Source: Hyphomicrobium sp. MC1
GTDB lineage: Bacteria; Pseudomonadota; Alphaproteobacteria; Rhizobiales; Hyphomicrobiaceae
Assembly: GCF_000253295.1 (NCBI RefSeq)
Contig: NC_015717.1
Span: 4,340,001 to 4,404,000 of the forward strand
Length of the DNA stretch: 64,000 nt
Direction of reading: 5' to 3'
Shown here one piece after another: positions 50,401 through 59,355 of the stretch. Under the pieces are notes generated by a model. It saw only the letters and a program-made list of their open reading frames with translations, was not told where the DNA came from and did no database searches. Numbering within the stretch: the first letter of the stretch is position 1; each line of letters opens with the position of its first letter. A program made the position numbers and the translations under genes.

Positions 50401-51248
50401 CGCTGCCGAGCCTTTTTCACATGCATCTCGTCTCGGATTCGACCGGTGAAACACTGGTGGCGATCGCAAAAGCGGCGACGGTGCAGTATCAAAACATTCG
50501 CGCCATCGAGCATGTGCATCCGCTGGTGCGAACGCAGCGGCAATTGAAACGCGTGCTGGCCGATATCGAGGAGGAGCCCGGCATCGTTCTCTATACCATC
50601 GTCAATACGACGCTGGTGGCCGAGCTTGAAGCGCATTGTCAGCGACTCAAGATTCCGTGCCTCGCCGTTTTGCAACCGATCATGAAAGTTTTCGAAAGCT
50701 ATCTTGGCGCACCGCAGACGCCGACAGTCGCAGGCCAGCACGTGCTCGATGCCGACTACTTCCGCCGCATCGACGCGATGAATTTCACCATGGCGCATGA
50801 CGATGGCCGGCTGCCCGACAACCTCGATGACGCCGATATCGTGCTGCTCGGTATTTCGCGCACATCAAAGACGCCGACGTCGCTCTATCTTGCCCAGCGC
50901 GGTTACAAGACCACGAACTTGCCGCTGGTGCCGCAAGTGCCGTTGCCGGAACAATTGTTGCAGCCGCATACGGCGTTCATCGTCTGTCTGATCGCGAACG
51001 TCGATCGCATTGCCGACGTGCGCCGCAATCGCGCAATTCTGATGGCCGACCGCGATCTCGAAACCTATGTCGATCGCGATACGATCTCAGCGGAGATTGC
51101 GTATACGCGAAAACTTGCGGCACAACACGGCTGGCCGATCATTGACGTGACGCGTCGTTCGATCGAGGAATCAGCCACGATGATCCTGAAACTTTTGCAA
51201 GACCGGAAATCCGGTACGCGACCGGAGGTAGAACCGTCCAATGCCTGA
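50397..51248 (+). CDS. ppsR: Pyruvate, phosphate dikinase regulatory protein (PPSRP / DUF299)
   Basis: Bifunctional ADP-dependent kinase and phosphorylase that switches pyruvate phosphate dikinase or PEP synthetase on and off. The 283 residues start MTLPSLFHMHLVSDSTGETL, the family signature, and carry the P-loop-like LLGISRTSKTPTSLYLAQRGYK near residue 143 and VDRDTISAEIAYTRKLAA near residue 222. It opens the rightward block; maf starts eight bases before its stop. Confidence 0.94.
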   Translation: MTLPSLFHMHLVSDSTGETLVAIAKAATVQYQNIRAIEHVHPLVRTQRQLKRVLADIEEEPGIVLYTIVNTTLVAELEAHCQRLKIPCLAVLQPIMKVFESYLGAPQTPTVAGQHVLDADYFRRIDAMNFTMAHDDGRLPDNLDDADIVLLGISRTSKTPTSLYLAQRGYKTTNLPLVPQVPLPEQLLQPHTAFIVCLIANVDRIADVRRNRAILMADRDLETYVDRDTISAEIAYTRKLAAQHGWPIIDVTRRSIEESATMILKLLQDRKSGTRPEVEPSNA

Positions 51249-51852
51249 ATCAACGCGCCTCGTGCTCGCGTCTGGAAGCGCGGCGCGCAAAGCATTGCTC
51301 GAAGCCGCTGGCCTGACGTTCGATGTCGTTCCAGCGCAAATCGACGAAGCCGCCATTCGCACAGCTATTCTCGAAGAAACAATGGGGGCCGAAGCGAGCG
51401 ATATCGCGAGCGTGCTGGCAGCCGAGAAAGCCCGCGCCGTGTCGGAACTGCACCGGGAAGCATTGGTGATCGGCGCCGATCAGGTTCTGGTGCTTGGCGG
51501 CAAGATTTTTTCCAAGGCCGAGACGATGCCGGAAGCGCGCGAGCATTTGACGATGCTGCGCGGACGCACGCACGATCTCGTTTCTGCTGTGGCGCTTGCA
51601 CGCAACGGCGTCGTGCACTGGCAGACGCTGGCGGTCGCCGGAATGACGGTGCGCGATTTCTCCGACGAGTTTCTAGGGGCCTATCTCGAACGCATGGGGG
51701 ATCGGGCGTTGGCGAGCGTCGGATGCTATGAGCTCGAAGGCACCGGCGTGCAGCTTTTCGAGCGGATCGAGGGCGATTATTTCACGATCCTCGGTATTCC
51801 GCTGTTGCCGCTGCTGCAGCGTCTGCGTGATGAAGAGATGATCACGGCATGA
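51241..51852 (+). CDS. maf: Maf-like nucleoside triphosphate pyrophosphatase
   Basis: House-cleaning enzyme hydrolysing non-canonical or excess nucleoside triphosphates. The 203 residues show LVLASGSAARKALLEAAGL near residue 6 (the Maf phosphate-binding motif), IGADQVLVLGGKIFSKAET near residue 76, and EGDYFTILGIPLLPLLQ near residue 178. It overlaps ppsR by eight bases at the start and aroE by four bases at the end, so translation of the three is coupled. Confidence 0.94.
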   Translation: MPESTRLVLASGSAARKALLEAAGLTFDVVPAQIDEAAIRTAILEETMGAEASDIASVLAAEKARAVSELHREALVIGADQVLVLGGKIFSKAETMPEAREHLTMLRGRTHDLVSAVALARNGVVHWQTLAVAGMTVRDFSDEFLGAYLERMGDRALASVGCYELEGTGVQLFERIEGDYFTILGIPLLPLLQRLRDEEMITA

Positions 51853-52679
51853 AGAAAGCATGTGTCATCGGCTGGCCGATTGCGCAGTCGCGATCGCCGC
51901 TCATTCACGGCTATTGGCTACGCAAGTATGGGATCGAAGGTTTCTATACGAAGGAGCCTGTCGAGCCGAAAGATCTCGTGACGTTTCTTGCCACGATGAA
52001 AGAGCGCGGTTTCCTCGGCTGCAACGTCACCGTTCCGCATAAGGAGCGCGCGTTCGGATCGGCAGACATCAAGGATGCGTCCGCGGTGGCGATCGGCGCC
52101 GCGAACACGCTTTGGTTCGAGGGCGATGCGCTCGCTTGCACGAACACCGATACCTACGGGTTCATGGCCAATCTTGATTGGCGTGCGCCGGGTTGGTGCG
52201 CGGTCGATGGGCCGGTTCTGGTGCTTGGTGCGGGCGGCTCGGCGCGGGCGGTCGTCTACGGCCTTTTAGACAGCGGGCGGAGCGATATTCGCGTCTTCAA
52301 CCGGACCCTCGATCGGGCGGAAGACATTGCGCGGCACTTCGGCGCAGGGGTGTCGGCGTGGGCGTGGGATGTCCGGAATAATCACGTCGGGGAAGCATCT
52401 CTTATCGTTAATACGACAACTCTCGGTATGAACGGCGTTGGTGACCCCGAGATCGACTTCCGCTCTGCGAAAAAGGACGCTGTTGTCGCCGATCTTGTTT
52501 ACGTCCCGTTGGAAACTCAGCTCTTAAAGTCCGCGCGCACGCATGGATTGGTGGGGGTCGACGGTCTCGGCATGCTGCTCCATCAGGCTGTTCCCGGATT
52601 TGAAAAATGGTTCGGGGTCCGGCCTGAGGTTTCCTCCGAGCTTTATGCCCTCGTTGCTGACCATATTCGCGAGGGATGA
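51849..52679 (+). CDS. aroE: Shikimate dehydrogenase
   Basis: NADPH-dependent reduction of 3-dehydroshikimate in aromatic amino acid synthesis. The 276 residues include the substrate loop GWPIAQSRSPLIHGYWLRKYG near residue 8, the catalytic Lys in GCNVTVPHKERAFG near residue 57, the Rossmann motif VLVLGAGGSARAVVYGLLD near residue 124 and NRTLDRAEDIARHFG near residue 155. The ATG overlaps the maf stop and the stop touches the coaE start. Confidence 0.95.
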   Translation: MKKACVIGWPIAQSRSPLIHGYWLRKYGIEGFYTKEPVEPKDLVTFLATMKERGFLGCNVTVPHKERAFGSADIKDASAVAIGAANTLWFEGDALACTNTDTYGFMANLDWRAPGWCAVDGPVLVLGAGGSARAVVYGLLDSGRSDIRVFNRTLDRAEDIARHFGAGVSAWAWDVRNNHVGEASLIVNTTTLGMNGVGDPEIDFRSAKKDAVVADLVYVPLETQLLKSARTHGLVGVDGLGMLLHQAVPGFEKWFGVRPEVSSELYALVADHIREG

Positions 52680-53297
52680 ATGCGCGTCGTGGGACTGACC
52701 GGGTCGATCGGTATGGGCAAATCGACAGCCGCAGCGCGGTTTCGCGCGCGGGGGATCGCCGTGTTCGATGCCGACGCGGAGGTGCATCGGCTTTATGCCG
52801 GGCCGCTGGCTGAGGAAATCGAAAAGGCGTTTCCGGGATCGCTGACGAACGGCGCCGTCGATCGCGCCAAACTCACCGAACATCTCATCGCTGCACCACA
52901 TCGATTCAAAGAGCTTGAGGCCATCGTGCATCCGCGCGTGCATGAGGCTGAGCGCAAATTCCTGCAAGCCGAATACAACCATGGTTCGGAGCTTGCCGTT
53001 CTCGAAGTGCCGCTGTTTCTCGAAGCCGGGCGCGATGAGCATGTCGATGCGATCATCGTCGTTACCGCTTCGCGTGAGGTTCAGCGCGCGCGGGTGCTTG
53101 CACGTGCGGGAATGACGGACGAAAAATTCGAAACCGTGGTGGCACGACAGCTTTCGGAAGCCGAAAAGCAGATCCGCGCCGATTTCGTTGTGGACACCAG
53201 CGGATCGGTCGAAAACTGCAACAGCCAAATCGACGTCGTCATCACTAAACTACCGGCCTTGAGCGCCACGGCCTACGAGCAGTTCTGGCGCGATTGA
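52680..53297 (+). CDS. coaE: Dephospho-CoA kinase
   Basis: Last step of coenzyme A synthesis, phosphorylating dephospho-CoA. The 205 residues start with the P-loop VVGLTGSIGMGKSTAAARFRARG, followed by FDADAEVHRLYAG and IVHPRVHEAERKF near residue 81, and LEVPLFLEAGRDEHVDAIIVV near residue 110. Its ATG directly follows the aroE stop. coaA, the first enzyme of the pathway, is also in this window, on the other side of the origin candidate. Confidence 0.95.
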   Translation: MRVVGLTGSIGMGKSTAAARFRARGIAVFDADAEVHRLYAGPLAEEIEKAFPGSLTNGAVDRAKLTEHLIAAPHRFKELEAIVHPRVHEAERKFLQAEYNHGSELAVLEVPLFLEAGRDEHVDAIIVVTASREVQRARVLARAGMTDEKFETVVARQLSEAEKQIRADFVVDTSGSVENCNSQIDVVITKLPALSATAYEQFWRD

Positions 53298-53318
53298 CGC
53301 CAGGCTTGAAGGACCAGA

Positions 53319-54029
53319 ATGCGCGAAATCGTTCTCGACACGGAAACAACGGGCCTCGATCCGAAAAAGGGTCATCGCCTGATTGAAGTCGGCGGTATCG
53401 AGATGATCAACCGCATTCCGACGGGACGCGAGTTTCATCGTTTCATCAATCCGCAGCGCGACGTGCCGAGGGAAGCGCAAGAGATTCACGGGATCGCGAC
53501 GGAGTTCCTGTTCGACAAGCCGCTGTTCAAGGACGTGGCGCGCGATCTGCTAGCGTTTCTGGCGGATGACGTTCTCGTCATTCACAACGCGCAATTCGAC
53601 ATCATGTTTCTCAATTACGAGCTGGGGCTCGTCGGTGAGAAGCCGATCAGCTTCGATCGCGTGGTCGATACGCTCGCGATCGCACGGCGTCGCCATCCGG
53701 CGGGCCCGAATACGCTCGACGGATTGTGCAAACGATATTCCATCGACAATTCCGTGCGCACGAAGCATGGCGCGCTTGTCGACAGTTTGCTGCTGGCGGA
53801 AGTTTACGTCGAGCTGCTCGGCGAACGTCAGGCGGCGCTCGGATTGCAGACCGTCGGCGCGAAAGCAAACGGCATGCGGCCCGGCGCAGGGCGCACTCTC
53901 GCGGCGGTTCGGCCGGAGCCGCTACCGCCGCGCATTGGCGAGGCCGACATCGCCGCGCACCAGTCGTTTATCGAGAAAATGAAGACGCCGGCGCTTTGGC
54001 TCAACTTTTGGAATAAAACGTCGGCGTGA
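53319..54029 (+). CDS. dnaQ: DNA polymerase III epsilon subunit (proofreading exonuclease)
   Basis: 3'-5' exonuclease that proofreads replication. The 236 residues have the Exo I motif VLDTETTGLDPKKGHRLIEVGG near residue 5, Exo II VIHNAQFDIMFLNYEL near residue 86, and the Exo III region KHGALVDSLLLAEVYVELLG near residue 148 with the HxAxxD pattern (HGALVDS). The C-terminal tail (about residues 185-236) would contact the alpha subunit. It lies 21 bases after coaE with AAGGA upstream of the ATG. Confidence 0.95.
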   Translation: MREIVLDTETTGLDPKKGHRLIEVGGIEMINRIPTGREFHRFINPQRDVPREAQEIHGIATEFLFDKPLFKDVARDLLAFLADDVLVIHNAQFDIMFLNYELGLVGEKPISFDRVVDTLAIARRRHPAGPNTLDGLCKRYSIDNSVRTKHGALVDSLLLAEVYVELLGERQAALGLQTVGAKANGMRPGAGRTLAAVRPEPLPPRIGEADIAAHQSFIEKMKTPALWLNFWNKTSA

Positions 54030-54035
54030 CGTCGA

Positions 54036-54530
54036 TCAGGCGTCCGCGCGGCCGGTCGATTGAGCGCGCTGACGTTGGCGCTGAACGTAAAGGCCGCCGA
54101 AGTCGATCGGATCGAGAAGCAGTGGCGGGAAACCGCCTTCGCGGGTGATGTCGGCGACGAGACGGCGCAGGAACGGGAAGATCATCGCCGGGCCGGAAAT
54201 CAGAAGGAACGGCTCAAGCGCACCATCGGGAATGCTGTCGATTTTCAGCAGTCCAGCGTAGACCGTTTCGAGCACGTAGATAGTGCCGAGGTTGTTCGTT
54301 GCGGTCGCCTTGAACTCGATTGCGGTCTCGTAGAGATCGCCGTTGATGCGCTGGGCGGCGACGTTGACCTCGACCTGAAGGTTCGGCTGATCGCCGGCGC
54401 CGGCAATCAGCTTATGAACGTTCGGATTCTCAAACGAGAGATCCTTGATGTACTGGTTGACGATCTTGGCTTGGATCGGAACCTGCCCGTCGTTCGCTGC
54501 GCCGTTTCCATTGTTTTCGTTGTCGGCCAT
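54036..54530 (-). CDS. secB: Protein-export chaperone SecB
   Basis: Tetrameric chaperone that keeps preproteins unfolded and hands them to SecA. The 164 residues contain the family core QYIKDLSFENPNVHKL near residue 27, the beta-sheet VEVNVAAQRINGDLYETAIEFKA, and FPFLRRLVADITREGGFPPLLLDPIDFGGLY near residue 117. An Asn/Gly-rich N-terminal 18 residues precede the core. It converges on dnaQ with a gap of only six bases between stops. Confidence 0.95.
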   Translation of the reverse strand: MADNENNGNGAANDGQVPIQAKIVNQYIKDLSFENPNVHKLIAGAGDQPNLQVEVNVAAQRINGDLYETAIEFKATATNNLGTIYVLETVYAGLLKIDSIPDGALEPFLLISGPAMIFPFLRRLVADITREGGFPPLLLDPIDFGGLYVQRQRQRAQSTGRADA

Positions 54531-54642
54531 GGCTCCCCTCCCGCGGCGTCGCGATGCTTAAATTTTGATGCGGGGTCGCTAGCACGTCGATCTGGGTGAC
54601 GCAATCAAATGCGCTTGCAAGGCTTTCCCGAAACGCGTGTCG

Positions 54643-55173
54643 CTACGAGCGGGACCGGCGCGGCTGGACGGATCTGCCCGGGCGCATAGGCCGCTCGCTG
54701 ACGCGTTCATATTCGCCTTCGATCACGATGCCGTCGGCATCGGCGGGCGGAACATCGTCTCTGGCGCGAAACGTCTCGCGGCTGACCTCAGCCTGATAGT
54801 GGAACAGCGTGACGAGCTTCAGCAGGCCGGTTTGGATGACGATGCGGCGGATCGGCGGCACGAGCAGGATCAAGCCGCAGAAATCGGCAATGAGACCGGG
54901 AAAGATCAGAAGCAGCCCGGCGAGAACCTGTAGAAAGCCATCGAAGAGGGGCGAGAAACCTTCCCGCTCGGATCCCAAGCGCGACAGGGCACGTTCGAAA
55001 ACAGAAAGACCGACGCGGCGGATGACATACGTGCCGAGAATGCCGGTGCCGATAATGATCGCCGCGAGCCACCAGATGCCGATGAGCTGGCCAACACGGA
55101 TCAGCAGCCCGATTTCCAGCAACGGAAGGGCTGCGAACGCGAGGACCAGGGCGATTTTCAAGGGTTGAGACAT
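54643..55173 (-). CDS. fxsA: FxsA family membrane protein
   Basis: Cytoplasmic-membrane protein of the FxsA family; the E. coli relative suppresses phage T7 exclusion by the F plasmid. The 176 residues show three to four hydrophobic segments near residues 8-26, 33-50 and 78-108, with the motif PLLEIGLLIRVGQLIG near residue 18 and GLLLIFPGLIADFCGLILLVP near residue 86. A basic, Arg-rich C-terminal tail ends it. It diverges from timA. Confidence 0.88.
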   Translation of the reverse strand: MSQPLKIALVLAFAALPLLEIGLLIRVGQLIGIWWLAAIIIGTGILGTYVIRRVGLSVFERALSRLGSEREGFSPLFDGFLQVLAGLLLIFPGLIADFCGLILLVPPIRRIVIQTGLLKLVTLFHYQAEVSRETFRARDDVPPADADGIVIEGEYERVSERPMRPGRSVQPRRSRS

Positions 55174-55468
55174 ATGCTCTTACCTAACGAACGCGACACC
55201 TTAGCGCGGTTGCATGTCAGCGGCCACACACCTTCCCGACACGGGGGTGGACGTTTCAACACTATTTGCGTTGCTCTTGGCGCTTACCATGAGGCAACGT
55301 CACATTCGCAGGCCGAAAGATGGACGGCAGACGCGGCAACCTTAAGGTGCTATAGCTGCCATCTTCAAAACGTCCGTCCGCAGCCTTAGATAGGTGATAG
55401 GGTTGCGGCAATCCGGGTGCCCGTCGGCATCTCTGTCCTTGTCCCCCACCGGAGCGCTGACCTTTAGA

Positions 55469-56224
55469 ATGTACGGCCAATTTGATCTCATAACGCTGAT
55501 TGCTCTTGTCGTCGCGGTTGCTGCGATCATCAAGCTCAGGAGCGTGCTTGGCCATCGCACCGATGAGGACGAGCAGCGCGTCGAGCGGCTGAAAACGCGT
55601 GAGCGCGAAGCTGCGCAGCGTCCGGCGACCGAAACGGCGTCGGCCGACGTCATCGCGATGCCGCGCCGCGACCGGGAACCCATGCCGCCTGTTCCGGCGC
55701 CGGAAATGTCCGGTCCGAGCGTCGAAGCAAAAATTCGCGCCTATCCGGTACAGGATCCGGCCGTCACGGCTGGCTTGCTCGATATTGCGAAGCTCGACCC
55801 CTCGCTCGATCCCGAGTCGTTCGTGGCGGGCGCCGGACGGGCTTACGAGATGATCGTGTCGGCGTTCGCCGAGGGCAATCGCCGGGCCTTGAAAGACCTT
55901 CTGAGCAAGGAAGTTTATGACGGATTTACCACCGCGATCGCCGACCGCGAAGCGCGTGGGGAGACGATCGAGCAGCAGTTTGTCGGCATCAAAAAGGCCG
56001 AGATCGTCGAAGCCGAAGTCAAAAACGGCGTCGCGTCTGTGACGGTGCGCTTCATGAGCGAACTGATCTCGGCAACGCGTGACAAGGCCGGTCAGGTCAT
56101 CGCGGGCGATGCGCAGAAGATCAAAGACGTGACGGATATCTGGACGTTCAGCCGTGATGTGTCGACGGCGAAGGCGCGGAGCAACCCGAATTGGCGGCTC
56201 GTCGCGACGCAGGCGCCAAATTAA
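55469..56224 (+). CDS. Tim44 domain protein (TimA-like)
   Basis: Membrane-anchored Tim44/TimA family protein, a bacterial relative of the mitochondrial import component; its exact role in bacteria is unclear. From the ATG at 55469 it has 251 residues: one N-terminal membrane segment (LITLIALVVAVAAIIKLRSVLG), a charged linker with Arg/Glu and Pro repeats, and the Tim44 domain from about residue 110 (FVAGAGRAYEMIVSAFAEGNR, VRFMSELISATRDKAG, VTDIWTFSRDVSTAKARSNPNWRLV). Divergent from fxsA and next to mltA and smr, the usual order after secB in Hyphomicrobiales. Confidence 0.92.
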   Translation: MYGQFDLITLIALVVAVAAIIKLRSVLGHRTDEDEQRVERLKTREREAAQRPATETASADVIAMPRRDREPMPPVPAPEMSGPSVEAKIRAYPVQDPAVTAGLLDIAKLDPSLDPESFVAGAGRAYEMIVSAFAEGNRRALKDLLSKEVYDGFTTAIADREARGETIEQQFVGIKKAEIVEAEVKNGVASVTVRFMSELISATRDKAGQVIAGDAQKIKDVTDIWTFSRDVSTAKARSNPNWRLVATQAPN

Positions 56225-56326
56225 GTCACGATTAAGCGGTACATGCTTTTCTGAGGGGCGGTGTATACCGCGCACGGAGTAAGAGGTCGTTGAGGACTGC
56301 GTGGGTCGGGCACCGGGGGGCGCCTT

Positions 56327-57646
56327 GTGACCAAGTGTGCGTATCACCCGAGATTTTTACTGGTCAGCCGTCTTGCGATGGCGACCGTGCTGGTGTTTCT
56401 GTCCCATAATCTTATCCTTGATGGTCAGACAGCGCTGGCCGACCCTTCGTCTCCGCCACCTCAAACCCAAGCTTCGCCCGCGATGCCGCCGAGTGCTGTT
56501 ACGTTCGAGCCTATGGCGTTCAGTGAGCTTCCCGGCTGGGCGGTGGACGACCATCTGGCGGCGTGGAAGGCTTTTTTAGCTTCGTGCAAGCCGGTCCTGC
56601 GCGCGGGTGCCCGTCCTGCTAAATCAGGGAGCGCCGGAGAACCGCAGGCCCTTCTCGACATTTGCTCGACTGCGCTCGAACTGTCGAAAACGAAATCCAT
56701 CCGTACGCGCAGCGAAGCGCGGCAGTTCTTCGAAGCGAACTTCCGGCCGCATCGTATTAGCGGTGGTGACAGCGAAGGTCTGCTGACAGGCTATTATGAG
56801 CCGGTCATCAAAGGATCGCGGACACCGACGGCGATCTATAAGATTCCGATCTACAAGCGTCCGCCCGATCTCGTGAACGTGGTGGCGGAAAGCGAGCGCG
56901 GGGCGAAGTCGGGGTCTTTCACGCATCAGCGGAAGACTGCGAAGGGCCTTGAGCCGCATCTGACGCGCTCCGAGATCGAGGAGGGCGGTCTCGCAGGGCA
57001 TGGGCTTGAACTCATGTATCTCAAGGATCAGGTCGACGTCTTTTTCATGCAGGTGCAGGGGTCGGGGCGCATCCAACTGCCGAACGGCGAAAAAGTGCGC
57101 GTGACCTACGACGGCAAAAACGGCTATCCCTACACATCCATCGGAAAAGCGCTAATCGCCGACGGTCAAATGACGGCCGAGGAGATGTCGCTTAAATCGC
57201 TGAAGAGCTATCTTCGAGCAGACAAAGATCGCGCTAAACCCGTGATGTGGAAGAACAAGTCCTACGTCTTCTTCAAGGAGCTTTTAGGCAATGAGGCGAA
57301 GGCGCCGATGGGTGTCATGAGCATTCCGCTGCAGACCGGACGGAGCCTCGCCGTCGATACAACGTACTACGCGATTGGAACGCCGATCTATGTCGATGCG
57401 CCGCGGATCACGCACGCCACGACGTCGAAGGTTTTTCGCCGCTTGATGGTTGCGCACGATGTCGGCTCGGCGATCAAGGGCACTGAGCGCGGGGACATCT
57501 ATTTCGGTTCGGGTGCCGAGGCCGGGCGGCGGGCCGGCGTCACGAAGCAACCCGGTCATCTCTATGCATTGCTGCCGAATGAAACCAGCACTGACTATGG
57601 CATCCCGGCGGTTCCAGACCCGAAGACTGCGAGCATGGAGCCGTGA
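56327..57646 (+). CDS. mltA: Membrane-bound lytic murein transglycosylase A
   Basis: Cuts peptidoglycan to 1,6-anhydromuropeptides. The 439 residues begin at a GTG with GGGGG upstream; the N-terminus holds a hydrophobic export signal (VLVFLSHNLILDGQTALA). The MltA domain shows LLTGYYEPVIKGSRT near residue 145, VFFMQVQGSGRIQLPNGE near residue 238 and YPYTSIGKALI near residue 266. The 3D domain with catalytic Asp residues is seen in SLAVDTTYYAIGTPIYVD near residue 342 and VAHDVGSAIKGTERGDIYFG near residue 377. There is no clear lipobox, so it may be soluble in the periplasm. It overlaps the next gene by four bases. Confidence 0.94.
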   Translation: MTKCAYHPRFLLVSRLAMATVLVFLSHNLILDGQTALADPSSPPPQTQASPAMPPSAVTFEPMAFSELPGWAVDDHLAAWKAFLASCKPVLRAGARPAKSGSAGEPQALLDICSTALELSKTKSIRTRSEARQFFEANFRPHRISGGDSEGLLTGYYEPVIKGSRTPTAIYKIPIYKRPPDLVNVVAESERGAKSGSFTHQRKTAKGLEPHLTRSEIEEGGLAGHGLELMYLKDQVDVFFMQVQGSGRIQLPNGEKVRVTYDGKNGYPYTSIGKALIADGQMTAEEMSLKSLKSYLRADKDRAKPVMWKNKSYVFFKELLGNEAKAPMGVMSIPLQTGRSLAVDTTYYAIGTPIYVDAPRITHATTSKVFRRLMVAHDVGSAIKGTERGDIYFGSGAEAGRRAGVTKQPGHLYALLPNETSTDYGIPAVPDPKTASMEP

Positions 57647-58275
57647 AGAAGCGGCAAGGGCCCGGCGCCAAAAAAGGCGGATCGACCGGCGATGACGATC
57701 ATGAGGTTTGGCACTACGCGGCGGCAACGATCGAGCCGCTGAAGCGTGCCAAAGGCCGTTTTCATCCCGCCAGCGAGGCCGTCAAACTCGGGCACGTCAA
57801 GCCGAAAGCCCCAGCGCGCGTCGAGCGCGTCACGGGCAAGCATCGCGCGGATGCGGCGCCGGTTGAAGCGCCCGCCGTCAAGCCGTCGCGCACGACAGCA
57901 CCAGAGCTGGCACTTTTCGATCGCAACAGCGTACGGAAAATTCGCGGCGGCCGTCTCGATATCGAAGCGCGGGTCGATCTGCACGGCATGCGCCAGCACG
58001 AGGCGCATGCGGCTTTACGGCGATTTCTGCTGAGCTGTCAGGCGCGGGGCCTGCGCTACGTTCTGATCATCACCGGCAAGGGCAAGGCGCTGGGTTCGCA
58101 GGCGTCACACATCGGTGAAGCAGATCGCGAGCGCGGCGTGTTGAAACGCAATGTGCCGCGTTGGTTGGAAGAACCGGATTTGCGCGCGATTGTCGTCAGC
58201 TTTACGACGGCTGCTATTCAGCACGGCGGCGAGGGCGCCATCTACGTGCATTTGCGTGCGCGCCATCGCGTGTAA
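57643..58275 (+). CDS. Smr/MutS2-domain protein
   Basis: Protein with a C-terminal Smr domain, a fold with DNA- or RNA-cleaving ability in some relatives. The 210 residues start at a GTG overlapping the mltA stop (GTGA). The first 85 are basic, Ala/Pro/Lys-rich and likely disordered. The Smr domain contains the conserved RVDLHGMRQHEAHAALRRFL near residue 106 (DLHG motif) and VLIITGKGKALG near residue 140, followed by LKRNVPRWLEEPDLRAIVVS. The mltA-smr pair is conserved in Alphaproteobacteria, but the reason is unknown. Confidence 0.92.
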   Translation: MKKRQGPGAKKGGSTGDDDHEVWHYAAATIEPLKRAKGRFHPASEAVKLGHVKPKAPARVERVTGKHRADAAPVEAPAVKPSRTTAPELALFDRNSVRKIRGGRLDIEARVDLHGMRQHEAHAALRRFLLSCQARGLRYVLIITGKGKALGSQASHIGEADRERGVLKRNVPRWLEEPDLRAIVVSFTTAAIQHGGEGAIYVHLRARHRV

Positions 58276-58277
58276 GT

Positions 58278-58796
58278 TCAGAAACAGGTTTGCTGGAGTT
58301 TCTGCAGGGCCTGTCCGATGCCGCTCAAAGAATAGGTATCTGTAACCGTCGCGCCGCTCGCGGGCGTCGCCGCGACGGTCATAGTGCTGCCTTTGCGCAT
58401 GGCTTCGACGAGCTTCAGCTCGCGGGTCGAATCGGAGACGTAAACGCGGTCGCCGGAACCGAAGAGCCGAAAACCTGCGGGGCTTACGGTCGCCATGCCC
58501 GGTGTGTTTTTCTTTATGCGGAAGCCCATACGGAAGCTGACTTCGGCGCGAATGCCGTCTTTCGGCCAAGCGGAAATGTAGGCCCGAGGCGACTGGCGAT
58601 TGACGCTCCCCGATTGGCTTGCTGTCGGCTCGCTGGTGATAAAACAGAAAAGATGCGGATCGGCGGTGTCGGTCATCAACGACCAGGCACCATAGGTGTT
58701 GACGCGCGTCATCTGTTGCTCGGCGCCGAATGCTCCTCCGCCGGGTACTGCGGCAACCAACAAGAGAATAGCTAAGGTCTTCCCGACATTCGGCAT
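58278..58796 (-). CDS. Invasion-associated locus B (IalB)-like secreted protein
   Basis: Periplasmic protein of the IalB family, found widely in Rhizobiales including free-living species; the name comes from Bartonella and does not imply virulence here. The 172 residues have a signal peptide (LAILLLVAAVPGGGAFG), the opening VNTYGAWSLMTD with the family's W, and strands such as RAYISAWPKDGIRAEVSFRMG and FRLFGSGDRVYVSDS. Two cysteines (in FCFITSEP and at QTCF near the end) could form a disulfide. It starts directly before the stop of the upstream methyltransferase gene, so the two are probably co-transcribed. Confidence 0.85.
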   Translation of the reverse strand: MPNVGKTLAILLLVAAVPGGGAFGAEQQMTRVNTYGAWSLMTDTADPHLFCFITSEPTASQSGSVNRQSPRAYISAWPKDGIRAEVSFRMGFRIKKNTPGMATVSPAGFRLFGSGDRVYVSDSTRELKLVEAMRKGSTMTVAATPASGATVTDTYSLSGIGQALQKLQQTCF

Positions 58797-59303
58797 TCAA
58801 GGTCCCCCCTCGCCGATCGGCCGATCGGCGAACCGAGCCAGCGATTTAATGCGGTCATACATCACGATAGCGCCGGCCATCGCAACATTGACGCAAAAGG
58901 CTGTCGGGATCTTGACGACATAGTCGCAGCGTTCGATCAGCGGTTCGGACAGCGAGCCGAGCTCAGGTCCCAGCACATAAGCCGCGCGCAGCGGATGGCG
59001 GAAGCTCGGCAGATCTATCGCATCGTCGAGCAGCTCGATGCCGACCAGCTTGCAGCCGCCGGGCAGAGCCATCTCGTCGAGCGAGGACCAATTGTAATGC
59101 GGCAAATGCAACTGACTTTTGGACGTGTCGGCGTAGGCCTCAGCGGCTTTGTAGGTGGCGCCAACGGTAAAGGTAAAGCTTGCCCCGAAAGCATGGGCCG
59201 AGCGCATCAGGTTGCCGAGATTGAGCGACTTCGACATGCGTTCGGCGCCGATAGCGAAATAGCCTTTCGGATGCGGCGGCCATGTGGTCGCTTTTCTTGA
59301 CAT
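58797..59303 (-). CDS. SpoU/TrmH family RNA 2'-O-methyltransferase
   Basis: SPOUT-fold RNA methyltransferase, 168 residues from the ATG at 59303 (MSRKATTWPPHPKGYFAIG). The three family motifs are present: NLGNLMRSAHAFGA near residue 28 (motif 1, N..G...R.A), AAYVLGPELGSLSEPLIERC near residue 107 (motif 2), and VVKIPTAFCVNVAMAGAIVMYD near residue 128 (motif 3). The substrate may be tRNA or rRNA and cannot be told from sequence. The longer open frame to 59504 overlaps the divergent gene and is not coding. Confidence 0.85.
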   Translation of the reverse strand: MSRKATTWPPHPKGYFAIGAERMSKSLNLGNLMRSAHAFGASFTFTVGATYKAAEAYADTSKSQLHLPHYNWSSLDEMALPGGCKLVGIELLDDAIDLPSFRHPLRAAYVLGPELGSLSEPLIERCDYVVKIPTAFCVNVAMAGAIVMYDRIKSLARFADRPIGEGGP

Positions 59304-59355
59304 TGGGTTCCGCTCGTGTGTGTCAGAGAGAGATGCAGCGCGAGGGACGTCACAT

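Noticed and set aside
50136..50798. 220-codon minus-strand frame across the origin gap and ppsR start
   Set aside because: Antisense to ppsR over most of its length, with no ribosome binding site or protein-like pattern.
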